Shown: positions 45,992 through 58,412 of the stretch, one piece after another
Layout of the letters: each line of letters opens with the position of its first letter
Position numbering within the stretch: the stretch's first letter is position 1
Assembly (NCBI GenBank): GCA_014338405.1
Contig: JTDE01000039.1
Location: 307,161-371,160, forward strand
Direction: 5' to 3'
From: Paragonimus skrjabini miyazakii
Taxonomy: Eukaryota; Platyhelminthes; Trematoda; Plagiorchiida; Troglotrematidae
Length of the DNA stretch: 64,000 bases
The notes under the pieces: model-generated
What the model was told of the DNA's origin: nothing
Databases searched by the model: none
The model's input: the letters and a program-made list of their open reading frames with translations, nothing else
Made by a program: the position numbers and the translations under genes

Positions 45992-47295
45992 CTGTATCTT
46001 AGTTGATGTGAATGATAGTAAAGCCAAACAAAATGATCCTATTTATTGAAAATGGATCTACCAAATCAATAATCCCCATCAAGCATCATCATCAGTTGAG
46101 TGAATAATCTAACGCAAAATGGACATGGTGTTTCAAGGAATGGGATTGAATTACATCGATCTATCGATCATCTACTTCGTGGTGTGAATGATTAACGGAC
46201 GGTCAACACAGCTACAGTGATTAACCGACCTGATTTATGCCCACACACTAAGGCAGAAGACACGTCTACTTCTAGTGCTAGCGGTAATTGTTGTTGTACT
46301 TCTCTCAACCGAATATGTCACCCAACACATTAGCTGGAAAGACGTTTATTTGCTCAGTCCATGACCGATATTGACCATATGGTTTAATATCGCACTGTTT
46401 ACTGGCGTGCTTATCCTGGTTTCGAGCCAGGCAGGGTGAAGACATGCCAGGATAGTTTTCTATGCATTCAACCAAAATAATAGATATAGTTGAATGTCAA
46501 TTAAATGTTATAGCAATTTATTATAATGCTAATAGACACCGTAGGCGTTCTTGGTCGTCAGAATGTTTATTGCTGTCTTGAACAATTCGTACTCCGCATA
46601 GTAAAAAATAGCTGTGATGAATAAATTTAGGAAGAAACGGAGAAATATTTACTGCAACACAACACTGATTTTATGCTCTTTCAGGCCAATATTTCATTAA
46701 CCCAAATAGTCACATTCATGCGGCGACAAATTTAATTAATTCTGAGCCAAGTTGAAATGAACTCAGAACTTTGAAAATTGGTTTCGTTATAAAATCCCAG
46801 GTTTTCAGGTTGTAAAACATATTCGAAAGCTTGGGATAAGTGATGTACCTCTTCTCTCGTCCAATATTGCGCTGGACGTTAAGTCATTCTGAAGCAATAA
46901 AATCATATGTGGAATAATATGCCGAAGGAATTATAGTGATAGTTTCACACACAGCTAAGGATTGTTGTGATTTTCTCAGCGTGATTCACCCTAATGAAAT
47001 TACCTGACGAAAAATGGTTTGTGATTGTTTTTAACAGTTCATTCTTAGACCCCCAAATATTACAGTAAAACTGTAACCAGTAGCCCAGAAAATGAACTAT
47101 GGAGTATTCTAAAGTACATAAACTACTTTGAGACAGATGTGTCATCATTGGTTAGTAAGAACCGAAGATAACATTTTGCTTGACCCTAATGTTATCACAT
47201 TATTTGGCCTAATTTTTCCCTCTTGTGAAAATCTGTAATGGGCATAGAATAACAAACAACATTGAAAATGAATAGAGTTAAAATTTCACGTTGAA

Positions 47296-47390
47296 CATCA
47301 CCCACAGCTGATCGCAGCTGCCTCATCCTCATAGATTTTCCAGTCGGCCCCTTTCGAAAAAAAGCACTAGACTCGAGTTTCGCTCCTAAT
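47296..47390 (+). repeat. Dispersed repeat, copy 2
   Basis: CATCACCCACAGCTGATC...CAGTCGGCCCCTTTCGAAAA...AGCACTAGACTCG matches 23333-23440 in the same orientation. Here it stands without adjacent reverse-transcriptase remnants, consistent with a 5'-truncated insertion of the same family. Confidence 0.6.
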
Positions 47391-47979
47391 CGCTGGGTTA
47401 TCGATTGGAGTCAACAGGACAGTTACTGTGTTTCCATTTCGAGACGATCGGGCAACCTGATCATTACTCAGACTGCTCATACTGTTGCTTATCACACAGA
47501 CCACAACCTTCGGCCACAAAAGACTGAATCTTATTAAGTTCAACTTATTTTGGCTATTGTTTGTGTGGTTAGCTTGAGGTAATTAGTGTTTTGAAATAAT
47601 GAGCATGTATATCCGCTTGAAGTTTAACATGAACGTTGGAACTGACATGAATATTTACGTTCCTGATTTGAGTTGTCAGAAGACTAATAAAAGTATTTGC
47701 TCGGATTAAAACGCCATCTGCAACAGTGGAACATAAACTCCGAAATGTTGCTAAAAATAATGATAACTTACAGTGTTAATGCCAAAATTGGCACCCAGTC
47801 AAACGTGTTGCCAGCCAACGTTTTTTTATTTTACACCAGGAGAAAAAAGGAGAAAATACGTCAGTTGAACACATCCCTATCGGTCACAACTCGACGACAT
47901 TCTAGAGTTCTTAAATGCTATGACGATGGCATTTAAGACGATGGTCCCTCCCCCTGCGGAAGATTGACCTCGAGGTTAC

Positions 47980-48142
47980 CATTAAGCAAAAACCACTGAA
48001 ACCCTGGTGTTCCCGGATATTATCAAGCAGTGCCAAAACTGCAGCCGTAAGCTGAGAGTTGTCTAAAAAAAACACATCATTATCAAATCTTTCGTAGAAT
48101 TTTATCAAAACATTACAAGCCTCATCTGCCAATAACGTAACC
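47980..48142 (-). CDS. Candidate exon, gene M
   Basis: This exon has 163 nt, phase 2 in and 0 out, with acceptor cactctaggttgcag| and donor TTAATG|gtaacc. It encodes VTLLADEACNVLIKFYERF, then DNDVFFLDNSQLTAAVLALL and DNIREHQGFSGFCLM. The pattern is helical with alternating hydrophobic and acidic residues. It is one of the most convincing coding segments in this half of the window, but I cannot name the family. Confidence 0.45.
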
Positions 48143-50241
48143 CTGCAACCTAGAGTGATTACTAAGAACGTGATTATCTTTTGACAACTTTTGTAAAATT
48201 TCAAACAAATGTTACAGCACTAAAGAAATACATTTCAGAATGTTTTAAGGATTCTTACAGAGGATCTTCTTACGACTGATATAAGTAACCTTCTACGGTG
48301 ACCGAGTTTTCACTTTTTATCAACTTTTAAGGGCCAGAAGATTCTACTGACCAAATCTGGTGATCCCTATGAACTTTCACAGATGCCCGGTTATGCTGAA
48401 TGTAGAAACAGACGCACAATTGGCAAACAAAGGTCCGATTATCAGATCTATCTTGGATGACTACGTTTTTTTAATAAGGCAGGCAGTGTGTGAGAACCCA
48501 GAACAATCAGATGAGAATGGTAGGTAACCCAGATATCTTTAAAATGGCTGTTCAGCTTCCTAGGGTTTCTAAAGTATAACAATATCTTTTTTCGAGGATT
48601 GAGTAACGATTCGGTAGAGAGTAGGCATTCAACTACAGCAGAGGTTAGGCTATCATCATGACTGTAATCCAAGTTACCATTAGCCTTAAGATATAGAGTC
48701 CTTTCAAATCAGTAGGCCTTGAATAGCGTTAGAGAGACGATAACCACAAACAAACGATGATAGAGATTGACTGTGCAAGAAAATTCTGTGCTAACGTCAA
48801 AAGTACGTGGCATGAAGCGTTCAGATATACAAATTGAATGTTACACATTATCTTCTGGTATTTTGATCAGGTAATTGAATATTCCTGACGAAGGAAAACT
48901 GCAATTGACAAAATGCAATAAATGTTTGCATTAGACAACTCAAATAAACTGATCGTCACCAACTTAATTCTAAAAAACGTTCATAATCTGGCATTTGGAA
49001 TTTGAAACAATTCTTCTTTTCCATGATACATTTTTACAAACAGTGGAAACCACGGATATGTTCTATCCGTTATATCTCTGGCAGATAGGCCAAATGAACT
49101 AAGTGCTTTCTTCCTTCTTGCGTTGAAACTTCAGAATTCAATGAATACTCAAAATGACCTACACTGACATACGGTCCACAAAACGGACTGCACATGCGTT
49201 CATTAGATAAGCTTAATCAATCTATCGATAAATACAATTGCTAGGGCCGAGAATTAATAGAGGAATGACAGATGACTGACAAGAATTGTAATATCTTACA
49301 GGAATGCTTGCAACAGAATATTCTACCAACTACAGACTGTATTCACACATTTGTCCTTCAACCACTTTCAGGTCGGCAAAAACTATATATGACACCTAAC
49401 AATAACTGTCAGACACTTTTCTCTGAAAACTTTTAAAGGAAATTAATTAAGCTCACTTTAACCGAAATGCCGTCAATACATTTAAATACTACAACTCATC
49501 CCTGATTGGCAAGTAAACTTCAGCTATGGGAAGAGCAAAAGAACTGGTAGTATAACTTCTGGATGGATGACCGTTAAATAATAAACACCACCTACTCTGA
49601 ACTTCATCAGGGGTGGAAATCAAACCGTAAGGTACAGCTGGTTAAATACCACAATACGAAACAAGATAGTGTGTGCCCCACAGTCTGACTAATCCCTGGA
49701 ATGAGAACCCCAAAACATTTAAACAAGCGTGACGTGTGATAGATGTAAGTTGAAAAAAAGGAGTGTATAAACAAGATCACCATGCAAGCCAGTTGTACAA
49801 TTTGACTTTAAAGCAGAGGTTGGTTGAGTGTTATCTGAGAATCTCGGTTTACATTTATGAATTCAATACACGCCAGAAAGTAAACGATACGGTTCTGTAA
49901 CCTAAAGGACAGTCTCGGACAGCATTTCTTTTGGTTTGTACAAATGATGGAATGACCGCTGGTGTTCTGGCAGATTATTGACTAGCTGATAACATTATGT
50001 AGTCAAAAGGTTCGCCATTTAAGTAGCTTCAAGATCTCGAAAAAGCCTAATAGATTTGTGGCATGAGAAAACTTTCCCCGGATCTTGTGGGCCTCCGGAA
50101 GCTCGGCATTCATGAACTGTTTGTTCGTCCCTAAATCGTCTAAAAAGAATGCGTCCCAATTTAAGTCAATGACACCACATGGCCACAACTGCTTAGGGCG
50201 TGATTACACGTCACAATGAATCAGGTTTGTCATCAACTTTT
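48143..50241. other. Presumed gene M intron with two open segments
   Basis: An open minus frame at 48448-48672 (SHDDSLTSAVVECLLSTE...) has an acceptor of the right phase but no convincing donor. Another at 50003-50188 (DDLGTNKQFMNAELPEAHKI...) looks protein-like but its borders do not fit the chain. Neither is called as an exon. Confidence 0.3.
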
Positions 50242-50341
50242 NNNNNNNNNNNNNNNNNNNNNNNNNNNNNNNNNNNNNNNNNNNNNNNNNNNNNNNNNNN
50301 NNNNNNNNNNNNNNNNNNNNNNNNNNNNNNNNNNNNNNNNN
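50242..50341. other. Assembly gap (100 N)
   Basis: Exactly 100 ambiguous bases, the conventional placeholder for a gap of unknown size. Distances across it are not reliable. Confidence 0.99.
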
Positions 50342-51785
50342 ATTCCACTCAAGCAAATTCTGACGTGGTAACAGTTTTACCTAAGTTTGTTTTCCCACCC
50401 GTCAACACAACTATCCATGTAACCACCGGCTGTTTGGCGATTGTGGAGCAAAATTAAGCGTACCTACCGCAGTGACGTTCAATGCAATACGAATACCAGA
50501 AAAAAATATTTATTGACTAAGCATTTTTTAAACTATTCGAACGTAGGATTAAAGCTTCATGATGTGACCTATGCTCAAAATATATTGTAAACAGTAGGTC
50601 AGATCCCTTATTCTGACAATCAGTCTGACGGAAACTGACATGTTTCGTTGACTAGTTTTTAATAGTTTCTCAGAATATGGTAGATTGAAAAGAACTCTAG
50701 GTTGAGGTCCTATCAATGATTCGTATCGATTAGTTATTTAACCTCTATGTTGCTGATAAATTCGGACAAAACGTTTACAAACAATTTTAGAAACTTTCTT
50801 TACTTCAATTTGATAACTACCAAAAAACCGGACTTAAATATTTTGATGCTGTGTTGCAACAATACAGACGCACACATATGAAATGGCTATAGACAGGTGA
50901 TTTTTATTTCAGTAACGTTATCAAGCAGATATAGTGGATCAGATGGTAACTGTCATTATCTGTAATATGAACAACACTTCCAGTGGAACTTTCGGTTGAC
51001 TAGCTCAGTCGCGTTGCGTTCAACTGTGTTATCATGTGTTGTGTTGGTATACATTTGAGGGCGTCCAATTACCACGCTTCATATTCGCTAAAGAATGGAA
51101 ATGGTCCGTGCAGAAAAATTTGGTCACCTGTTAGGAATTTCTGCCCATTTGACTTGTTACCTTGTATCACAATAGTTTTTCAGTTCCACTATGCAAGAAT
51201 ATGTGGATTGCGCGGTATACCGAACATGATAACGCTAAACCTAATCTAGAACGGGAAAGGTTTCTCGGGTTTTAATATGGCCTTAGGAAATTCTGTTCGG
51301 TGAGTGCCTGCCCATATTAGTCATGAGTCGCCTGTAACATTGATAGTTACGTAAGTTTGAAACAGCTCGATATTCGAATTTTTGCTGACGTTGAAGGCAA
51401 TTAATTTTTGTTACAGTTTTGGACCAAACAAACTTTGCTGATGTAAAATAAATGAACACTGTCTTCCTATATACTTTCAGTTTTAAGCAGGATTTCGGAG
51501 GAAACATCATTTCCAAAGTTAGGAGTGGTAGTCATAAACAGGACTATTTATCAGCGTCCAAATGAACAATCTGCCTGGTTTAAACAGGATAAAATTAATT
51601 GTAGTTTTTATCACAGTGAAATCAAAAACAGAAGAAGTCGGATTTTTGCCATCCACTCAGAAGTCTGTAATACGATTGCTTTTTTGTCGAGGTAGCCATG
51701 TTGACATCGAATAACGTAGCGGATAGCTGTATGTTTTAATGCTTATAGATTAGTACAGTACGACAGTTTCTGAACAATAAATTAC
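50342..51785. other. Non-coding stretch right of the gap
   Basis: This is AT-rich sequence with short chance ORFs (51034-51249 +, 51283-51516 -). No element or exon was recognised. Confidence 0.4.
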
Positions 51786-51903
51786 CAATTTTTTGAGGAG
51801 CATCTATAGATAACTTTAAGGTTGTCACATGCGACAGTCATAATCATCAAGTCCATTAATTGGGTGAGCTGAAGGTATACAGCTGCACGGTAGAAAACCC
51901 ACG
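51786..51903 (-). CDS. Candidate exon, gene M
   Basis: This exon has 118 nt, phase 1 in and 2 out, with acceptor ataattgtttgctcag| and donor AATTG|gtaatt. It encodes WVFYRAAVYLQLTQLMDLMI, then MTVACDNLKVIYRCSSKN, a helix-rich segment. Its exit phase joins the 48.1-kb exon through a Trp codon. No family was recognised. Confidence 0.45.
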
Positions 51904-52536
51904 CTGAGCAAACAATTATAAGTGATAATTTAAATGATAACAGAACGAGCTCTTTACCACTGGCTTGAGCATTCGAATAAACCAGTAAGACAAAGTCACA
52001 CCAAGAACGATAAAACAAAACAAGATAAAACATTCAGTTAAAAGAGCGGAGAATATTTAGTATAAAATGGCACTCGATCGTCTACGTCAAATTATGGTAT
52101 ATGCTAAATGACGATATTTTGTGTTGTAACCCAGATATCCTACGGCAAAAAATAAAATAGGTGTTAAACTCAGCTTTCCGCAAAGCACGGTATCTAGATT
52201 AGAACATGAATAAGTTTTGTGTAAAATAACCTGATTTTGAGATAGACTCTTTTGTTTCTAAGTGAAACAATCAAGAGGATGAAGAATTTTAAATATTTGG
52301 CTGACTGAAATACACAGTTTATTATAGCCCAATAACGTGCACAAATGACACCTAAAATAGATCCGAAAATCAGATGCTAGTAACGACTTGGTCGAGGCTC
52401 GTCAGAAGTGTTTATCCTTGCGCTGACGCGGTTTCAACTCCGGCGTGTTTTTTCGAAGGACACAAAATAATAAATGCACCAATGTCATCACGGGTCTCAA
52501 AACTGAATGGTTTAACAAACATTCATCTCTGCTCAC

Positions 52537-52613
52537 CAATAACTTGTGCACAGATTGGCCGGTAGCCTCAAAGATGGGCACAGGACTGTCTTGGTAACTT
52601 CGATCAATGATTT
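52537..52613 (-). CDS. Candidate exon, gene M
   Basis: This exon has 77 nt, phase 1 in and 0 out, with acceptor gaattaattag| and donor TTATTG|gtgagc. It encodes IIDRSYQDSPVPIFEATGQS and VHKLL. The entry fits the exit of the 54.9-kb exon. The exit does not fit the 51.9-kb exon, so one exon would be missing in the 630 bp between. Confidence 0.35.
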
Positions 52614-54859
52614 CTAATTAATTCAAAATCAGAAAATTCGATGAGGTTGCTCGGTTTCCTGAAAAGTGACGGCTACAATAACGAAGTCATATTCTGTATC
52701 TCTCCTATTTTTCTAATGAAACAGGTTAAAAATTCTTACCGGAACCAACTGCCGCAGTGTGTCATTAGTGACTATATTGTCTCAACCAATTATTATACTA
52801 AAGTACTTTAAGAAAATAAACAAAGTTGGGTACATCAGCTCAATTCGTGTACTTTTTTAGGAGTAAGAGTGATAGAAACTGATAAAATTGTAGATTGAGC
52901 GGAATCAAAACACATCGAAAAGATTTTCTAAGTGAGACAACCACCTGCACTGTGCTGTCCAAACACACTTCCTAGGTTTTGAAGGCCAGAGTGAATTGTA
53001 TGAAAACAATTTCTCTAGCACGACGTTAAAAAACGTGATTCGACTCAAAAAGCACATGCATGCATTGGCTACTTAAATAAAACGTTCACCTTCACTTGTG
53101 AGTGTAACAAACAACGGTCATAGTTTCTTGGAGTCTATATGCCTTTCACAGTTAAGGGTTCTAGTCTCTGGTCTCACAACCACTCCTATCAAGGCCAAGC
53201 ATGCTTGCGTGTATTCATGTCAAATTAGATGCGATGGGTTACAGTGAACCGGATATCTGAAGTTTAAAAGTTGGAAACGTAATCGAACAAGTTTTTCAAA
53301 AATGTTTTCATTCACCCGAACAGAAAATATGATTTTACTGCATGTTTATGAAAATGGTTGAACTGATAATGGATACAGTTCTCTCTCTTTGCTATTACGA
53401 CACAAAACATGCATCTGCTTTTCAGATACGCATGCTTCTGCATTAACTCTGCTGTTTAGTATTTTTTTGTTAGACTACTGCCAGTCTACTTAGGAACCAA
53501 GAGTTTCTGACTCAGTGTATGTGGTGGTGGACATTATTTGTCACAAAAGCGTGAAGTACTGCACTTTTTTGATGAAGTACGCCAAATTGTCTTCGGAACC
53601 AGTGTGCTTTATCTTCTTGAAGGAGGATAGGATATTACCCCGAACTCATCAGAACAAACAAAAACAACTGTGATACCGGTTCACTGATGACCCCCAAGTG
53701 TGCTACATGCCAGCCTCAGCTAAATCTTTTTGTACAACATTGTTTACTTGTGGCCCTTCAGTAATTTGTTATGATGTTTTCATACGTTGAGCATATGTTC
53801 AGCTAACAAAATCATTTGAGCCAAACATTATGGGCAATGTCAGTTTTAGCAACTGGAAGCCTATATAAATACTTTTCTATGGAGACTCCATTTATGACAC
53901 ACGGAAAACAGTCAGCATTCCTGCCCTCCTCTTTACCTTGTGGCTATACACCCAGTAGGTGGAAGCACTTTTGAAATGAGAGGAATTGTCGAGGTTTGGG
54001 TTTTTATTACAGTCATTTGTCTGTAGTTTTTAGTTGCCCGAACCTCCCTAATAATTAAAGTGCGACCAGTTTCGTATACGCAGAGCAATGCACAGAGTCC
54101 TTTTTTAAACAGTTCATATAAACCACCAATAAACTAGTGTACAATTCACTTAAATAGCACTCAGATATCACAGCAAAAACACATTTTGGCATAAATACGA
54201 TCAAGTTAAGACTCCTGCCATAATTTTATATATTTTCCATTATAAATACCTTTCTGAGCCAGGATAATCATGTTTTACAAAAGCTTATTTGGCTCAACTC
54301 TTTCTTTACTCAATGTTTACGAAGTGCGTGACTGAATGCACTACAGACTAAAAGACACTTTTGCCTGGACGCAGTTTTTGATGTTATATAGACTTTTCCT
54401 CGGTTAAGCTTTTGAAACTTGTAGACCCTTCGTTTACAATTCCAACGCTATCGCTTCCGAGTCGACTCGTTTAAACACTATTTTGATAATCGTGACTAAA
54501 AACTTCTATTCTTTATTAATGGGTCGCGTGTAACGCTGTTTTCTAAGTAAAATAAGACAGCTATCCTCTTTGAAATTCAACAATCCAAAGATGAATACCT
54601 TCCAAGTAAATCGATGTTGAATAAATTTGCCAACCGATTTTATTTCAAAATCCTTTAGATAAAATAGAACGAGTACTAAATAAACCTTATTGGACTTCTT
54701 GGAATCACAGATTCCAATTAGGTGTTAGCCAATGATCGACTCGAACAGTAAACTATCCTCGATACAGAATTGTGAAGGCTGTCAGATAAACATTTAGTAG
54801 AGGTAAGAGAAAACGAAATATCTGGTGACCATTGAACAGAAATATTACACTTTTTACAC
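52614..54859. other. Presumed gene M intron, no recognised content
   Basis: This AT-rich stretch of 2.2 kb contains no open segment with usable splice borders that I could support. Confidence 0.4.
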
Positions 54860-55038
54860 CGTTGTAGGTAAAGTTTTTGATGTTTTCTGTTATATGTGCT
54901 TTCATCGGTTGCCAATCTTTTAGAAAATTGACGGATTTTTCCCAAACACAAACTAATGAACCAGTTGACAAGTTGGACAGTCCCATATGTTGTTGCTCTA
55001 ACGACGCAACTATGAGGTGACATTTAGTGCCTGACAAG
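54860..55038 (-). CDS. Candidate exon (possibly first visible), gene M
   Basis: This exon has 179 nt with acceptor tggggttttcag| and donor CAACG|gtgtaa. It encodes LSGTKCHLIVASLEQQHMG, then LSNLSTGSLVCVWEKSVNFL and KDWQPMKAHITENIKNFTYN. STGSLVCVW resembles one blade strand of a beta-propeller, a weak hint. An in-frame ATG lies inside (MGLSNL), so it could also be a first coding exon. Confidence 0.35.
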
Positions 55039-55811
55039 CTGAAAACCCCAGGTACGTTGTTTTACAATGCGTGTACACATAAAATATGCCCAATTTGGTT
55101 ACCCTTTGCGAGTGAACGTGTGTGTCTGTGCGTTTGCACAGTTGGGTTACACCAGAGATAGTGCATTGGCGCAAACGAAGACCCCTCTATCCTGTTTAGG
55201 ATTGTCACACTCACGGAGGGCTGCCAATATATCAGACTAAATCGAGAAACAAAAGGCCGCTGAAATGTGAAAATGTGAATTATTCATCGTAAATGATATG
55301 ACATTAAATTTGCATTAGTTCTAAAAAAATAGTTGCATTGTTAAAATTCCACATTTAAATTCCACGTTCAAGTGGAATGCATTTAGATTGGCATAAAAAG
55401 CTTATGAAAAGGACAAAATGGAAGTTAACATTTAGAATGATCTAATAATGTGAATATGTAAGAAACTAAGGAGTAAATCTGTATATTCTGCGGTAACTAT
55501 CTGAATACGGTTGTTATCTACCTGAAAAATGCTATTCGATTATTTACAGCCTTATACTGATTTCATATATCTGTGTAATATTTTACAATTCTTTTTTATG
55601 ATTGCTCATTTATTGACAGTGAGGCATATTAAAACATCGCATGATTTTATATACCCATCGTGATTCATCTGGAAATCTGAAGTAAAACAAGATCTAGACA
55701 TGTTAACTAGCCATTCCTGTAAAAAAACAGTAAGTTGACTGTTAAGATAACGTTTGGCTCAATGTCCTTCGTTTTCATCAACAATATTTATTGCTTGCTT
55801 ATTGCAAGCAG

Positions 55812-55938
55812 GATTTTTAAGTGTAATGATTGACGACTGTGAATTTCCAACCACCACTGAATCAGTTGCATTAGTTGAGGGGATGTTGACTCTGCATACG
55901 TTATCGGACGAATTAATTGGGAATTTCTTTAAAATGAT
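55812..55938 (+). CDS. Candidate exon, plus-strand gene P
   Basis: This exon has 127 nt, phase 1 in and 2 out, with acceptor tattgcaagcag| (an alternative acceptor lies 3 nt upstream) and donor ATGAT|gtaaaa. It encodes FLSVMIDDCEFPTTTESVAL, then VEGMLTLHTLSDELIGNFFK and M. The composition is clearly protein-like. No family was recognised. Confidence 0.42.
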
Positions 55939-56217
55939 GTAAAATTTCTGCTAAAATCCAGTACCTCTTTTTGAAACCAAATGAACAAAAAGTCTGCGAG
56001 AGCGCGATGTTTGTGATCAACCATGAGTGACATTCATTTATATGAGCCAAAATTTTGAGACTCCCAATGAATGGAAAATGGATGAAATATTTTCAAGATG
56101 GTAAATAAAATGTTTGCATAATCTGTATATACGCTGTTTGATAGTTAAAATGTCTGCAGTAAAAAATACATGCTTTGGCGATCATAACCGTACTACGTTT
56201 AATCACTGTCTATCCAG

Positions 56218-56261
56218 AAACCCGATCCAGCGAAGAACTAACAGCTTGAGGTGGCAGTGCG
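56218..56261 (+). CDS. Candidate small exon, gene P
   Basis: This exon has 44 nt, phase 2 in and 1 out, with acceptor aatcactgtctatccag| and donor GTGCG|gtaaat. It encodes NPIQRRTNSLRWQC. It is short, but both borders are strong and both phases fit the neighbouring candidates. Confidence 0.35.
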
Positions 56262-56669
56262 GTAAATCGGGACCAAAGGAAGTTGCGAACATCGTCACTT
56301 TGACATGCAGTAACACATACGACATAAAAAGTCTCAACTTTATTTTCCTTTGTGTAACGGATAATATACGATGTTATACAAAATATATGCCATGTGACAA
56401 CAGTAGAACTGAAGTGATAAACATTATTCAAGCAGGACCAACGGAACACACGGAAGATTCACAGTTGTATTTGTTATGTTTCCAGTCATAATTTCACAAG
56501 TGTTCTGAAATCTATGATTAATAAAACTGAGAGGTTAGTAATAAATACGATATTTGGGACAGAGAGTTTTAGGTAAAAGTTAAGGACATCTAGTAATTAA
56601 ATTAAAAATTACCTTTCACTATCTAATTTATAGAGTGCAAAAGTTACTAATTTGTGTCTGAAGGAGCAG

Positions 56670-56774
56670 AAGATTGCAACTACGAGAGTAATCAAAATTC
56701 TCTGAATTGTCTACGCTTGCTTGTGAGACCACAAAGTAGTTGTGGCACTTCTGTCAGAAAACGTTGGCAAACAG
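56670..56774 (+). CDS. Candidate exon, gene P
   Basis: This exon has 105 nt, phase 1 in and 1 out, with borders aaggagcag|AA and AACAG|gtaaac. It encodes DCNYESNQNSLNCLRLLVRP, then QSSCGTSVRKRWQT, which is Cys- and Ser-rich. It joins the 44-nt exon in phase. Confidence 0.38.
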
Positions 56775-57233
56775 GTAAACACAAAACACTGGTCTTGAAT
56801 AAAAATTCTACAAACAAGAATTTTTCTGATGTCGACTCCGACAGTATTATGTGCAAAACTATCACCAAATTTTGAGCTCTCGATACATATATCAGACTCA
56901 TCTCCTGCAGAACATAAATCTAACTGTCACATATGTTAACATCCTAAGTTGATATTTTAAGCAACCGGCTGCTTCAAGTGAAAAATAATTTACATCGATG
57001 AACAATAATTCTGTTATCTGTTGCTAACTAAACTAACTACTTCTCTGATAGTGATAAACTTGGCCAAACCGAATTACACATGAACAGAACAAACTTAATG
57101 TGTTTTGCATATTGTTACCAATAAATTAAAGTTGATCCAAAGTAAAAAGTTATTAGTCGAACTATTTCCGGCTAAAAATAAAATTATATGACAACCTTGA
57201 CAATTTTAAATTGAAACAATTCATTCCATTCAG

Positions 57234-57425
57234 AAATTTGAACAAAAAAGTCAGAAAATGAAAACTTGTAGGTGCAAGCATTTCGTATTGACTGAACAGT
57301 ACCAAACTTACAATAACATGAAACGTTTTTTTATACCGAACAGATAAGGGGCAGGGTGGATAGTCAACCGGTGTGTTAAGAAAGGTCACTAAGTCCAGGG
57401 AATAGTCAAGTTTACGAGCAGCTGT
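57234..57425 (-). repeat. Inverted copy of the Penelope-like 3' end (left arm)
   Basis: Read on the minus strand it gives ACAGCTGCTCGTAAACT...CCCTGGACTTAGTGACC...CAATACGAAATGCTTGCACC, closely matching 59012-59208. Even the short conceptual frames align (TFLN.P.D.PPCPLSVRYKK against TFLNPPTDCPPYPLSVRYKK). Confidence 0.85.
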
Positions 57426-57429
57426 GCAA

Positions 57430-58412
57430 AAATTTTGTCAATATTAGAGGACCAAACGAAGTTTCAGCAAATAGACACAGTAGAAAATATCACCGAAATA
57501 GAAGATCGTATAGGAAGATATCTCCAACTTCTTCTACAACTACGTATAAGTAACGACATGACGTACTAATTCTTTAGGCCATGTGGGTCATCGACACCTC
57601 AACTCTACGGCCTCCCTAAGACACACAAGTCTGGAATGCTGCTTAGACCTATTCTGGCGATGACATTCTCCATACCATAAATTGGCACGCTGATTAGTCA
57701 CCACCCTAACGCTACTAAAACAAAAGTTTCAGGCCCATTTTATTAAGGATTATTTTGAGTTGATCAGTGACTTGGACAAACTCAATCTTGCTAATGAGTT
57801 GATGTGCTCCATAGACGTTCAGTCACTGATTACGAATGTCCCACTACACGAGACAATTGATCATATTTGTGGACTCATTGAAACGAGTCACACTACTCTA
57901 TCTCTACCTAGTGGTATTCTCAAGGAAACTTTATACTGTGCACTGAAAACGTCAGTTTTCGTTTCCTTGATCGGTCCTACCGCCAAATAGATGGGGTAGC
58001 CATGAGAGGTCCACTATGGCCCATCTTAGCAGACTTTTTCATGTTAAAGATTGAGCAAGAGTTGTCGGCAGACATAGCAAGTCTGTCATTCTACAAACGC
58101 TATGTTGATGATACACTAGTATTTAGTCGTTCCAAACAGGCAATAGATAACCCAGTGCAACGTTTGAATTGTTGTCGTCTAAACCTGATGATAACGTGTG
58201 AATCTGAGACTGATTATTGTTTACTGTTTCTGGACATACTCATAAGTCGCCGGGAAGATGGTTCTATTAAAAGAGCAATCTTTAGGAAATCCACATGGTC
58301 CGGTCAATACCTGAACCTTAGTAGCTTCACACCGGTCCATCACAAACGCGCACTGGTAAATATATTATTCCTACGAGCAAGACAAATCTGTACACAAGAT
58401 AGTCTTACATAG
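57430..58412 (+). pseudogene. Penelope-like reverse transcriptase
   Basis: Early motifs at about 57570-57665 read RPCGSSTPQLYGLPKTHKSG and LLRPILAM, the family's 'RPTG...P.LYGLPK.HK...LRPI'. At 57760-57990 a frame shows SIDVQSLITNVPLHETID. After a frame change near 57940 the frame reads YRQIDGVAMRGPLWPILADF (57978 on), then FYKRYVDDTLVF and CLLFLDILISR. Palm aspartates are intact. A TAG at 58410-58412 interrupts the frame, which is otherwise continuous with the nuclease part. PLE reverse transcriptases are related to telomerase and copy RNA at a nicked target. Confidence 0.85.

Noticed and set aside
48448..48672. Minus-strand frame (SHDDSLTSAVVECLLSTE) as an exon of gene M
   Set aside because: The acceptor phase fits, but only a weak donor (gttact) would keep the chain in frame.
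56210..56449. Minus-strand frame (SDDVRNFLWSRFTALPP...) as an exon of gene M
   Set aside because: No good donor, and the plus-strand exon 56218-56261 with strong borders and matching phases occupies the same place.
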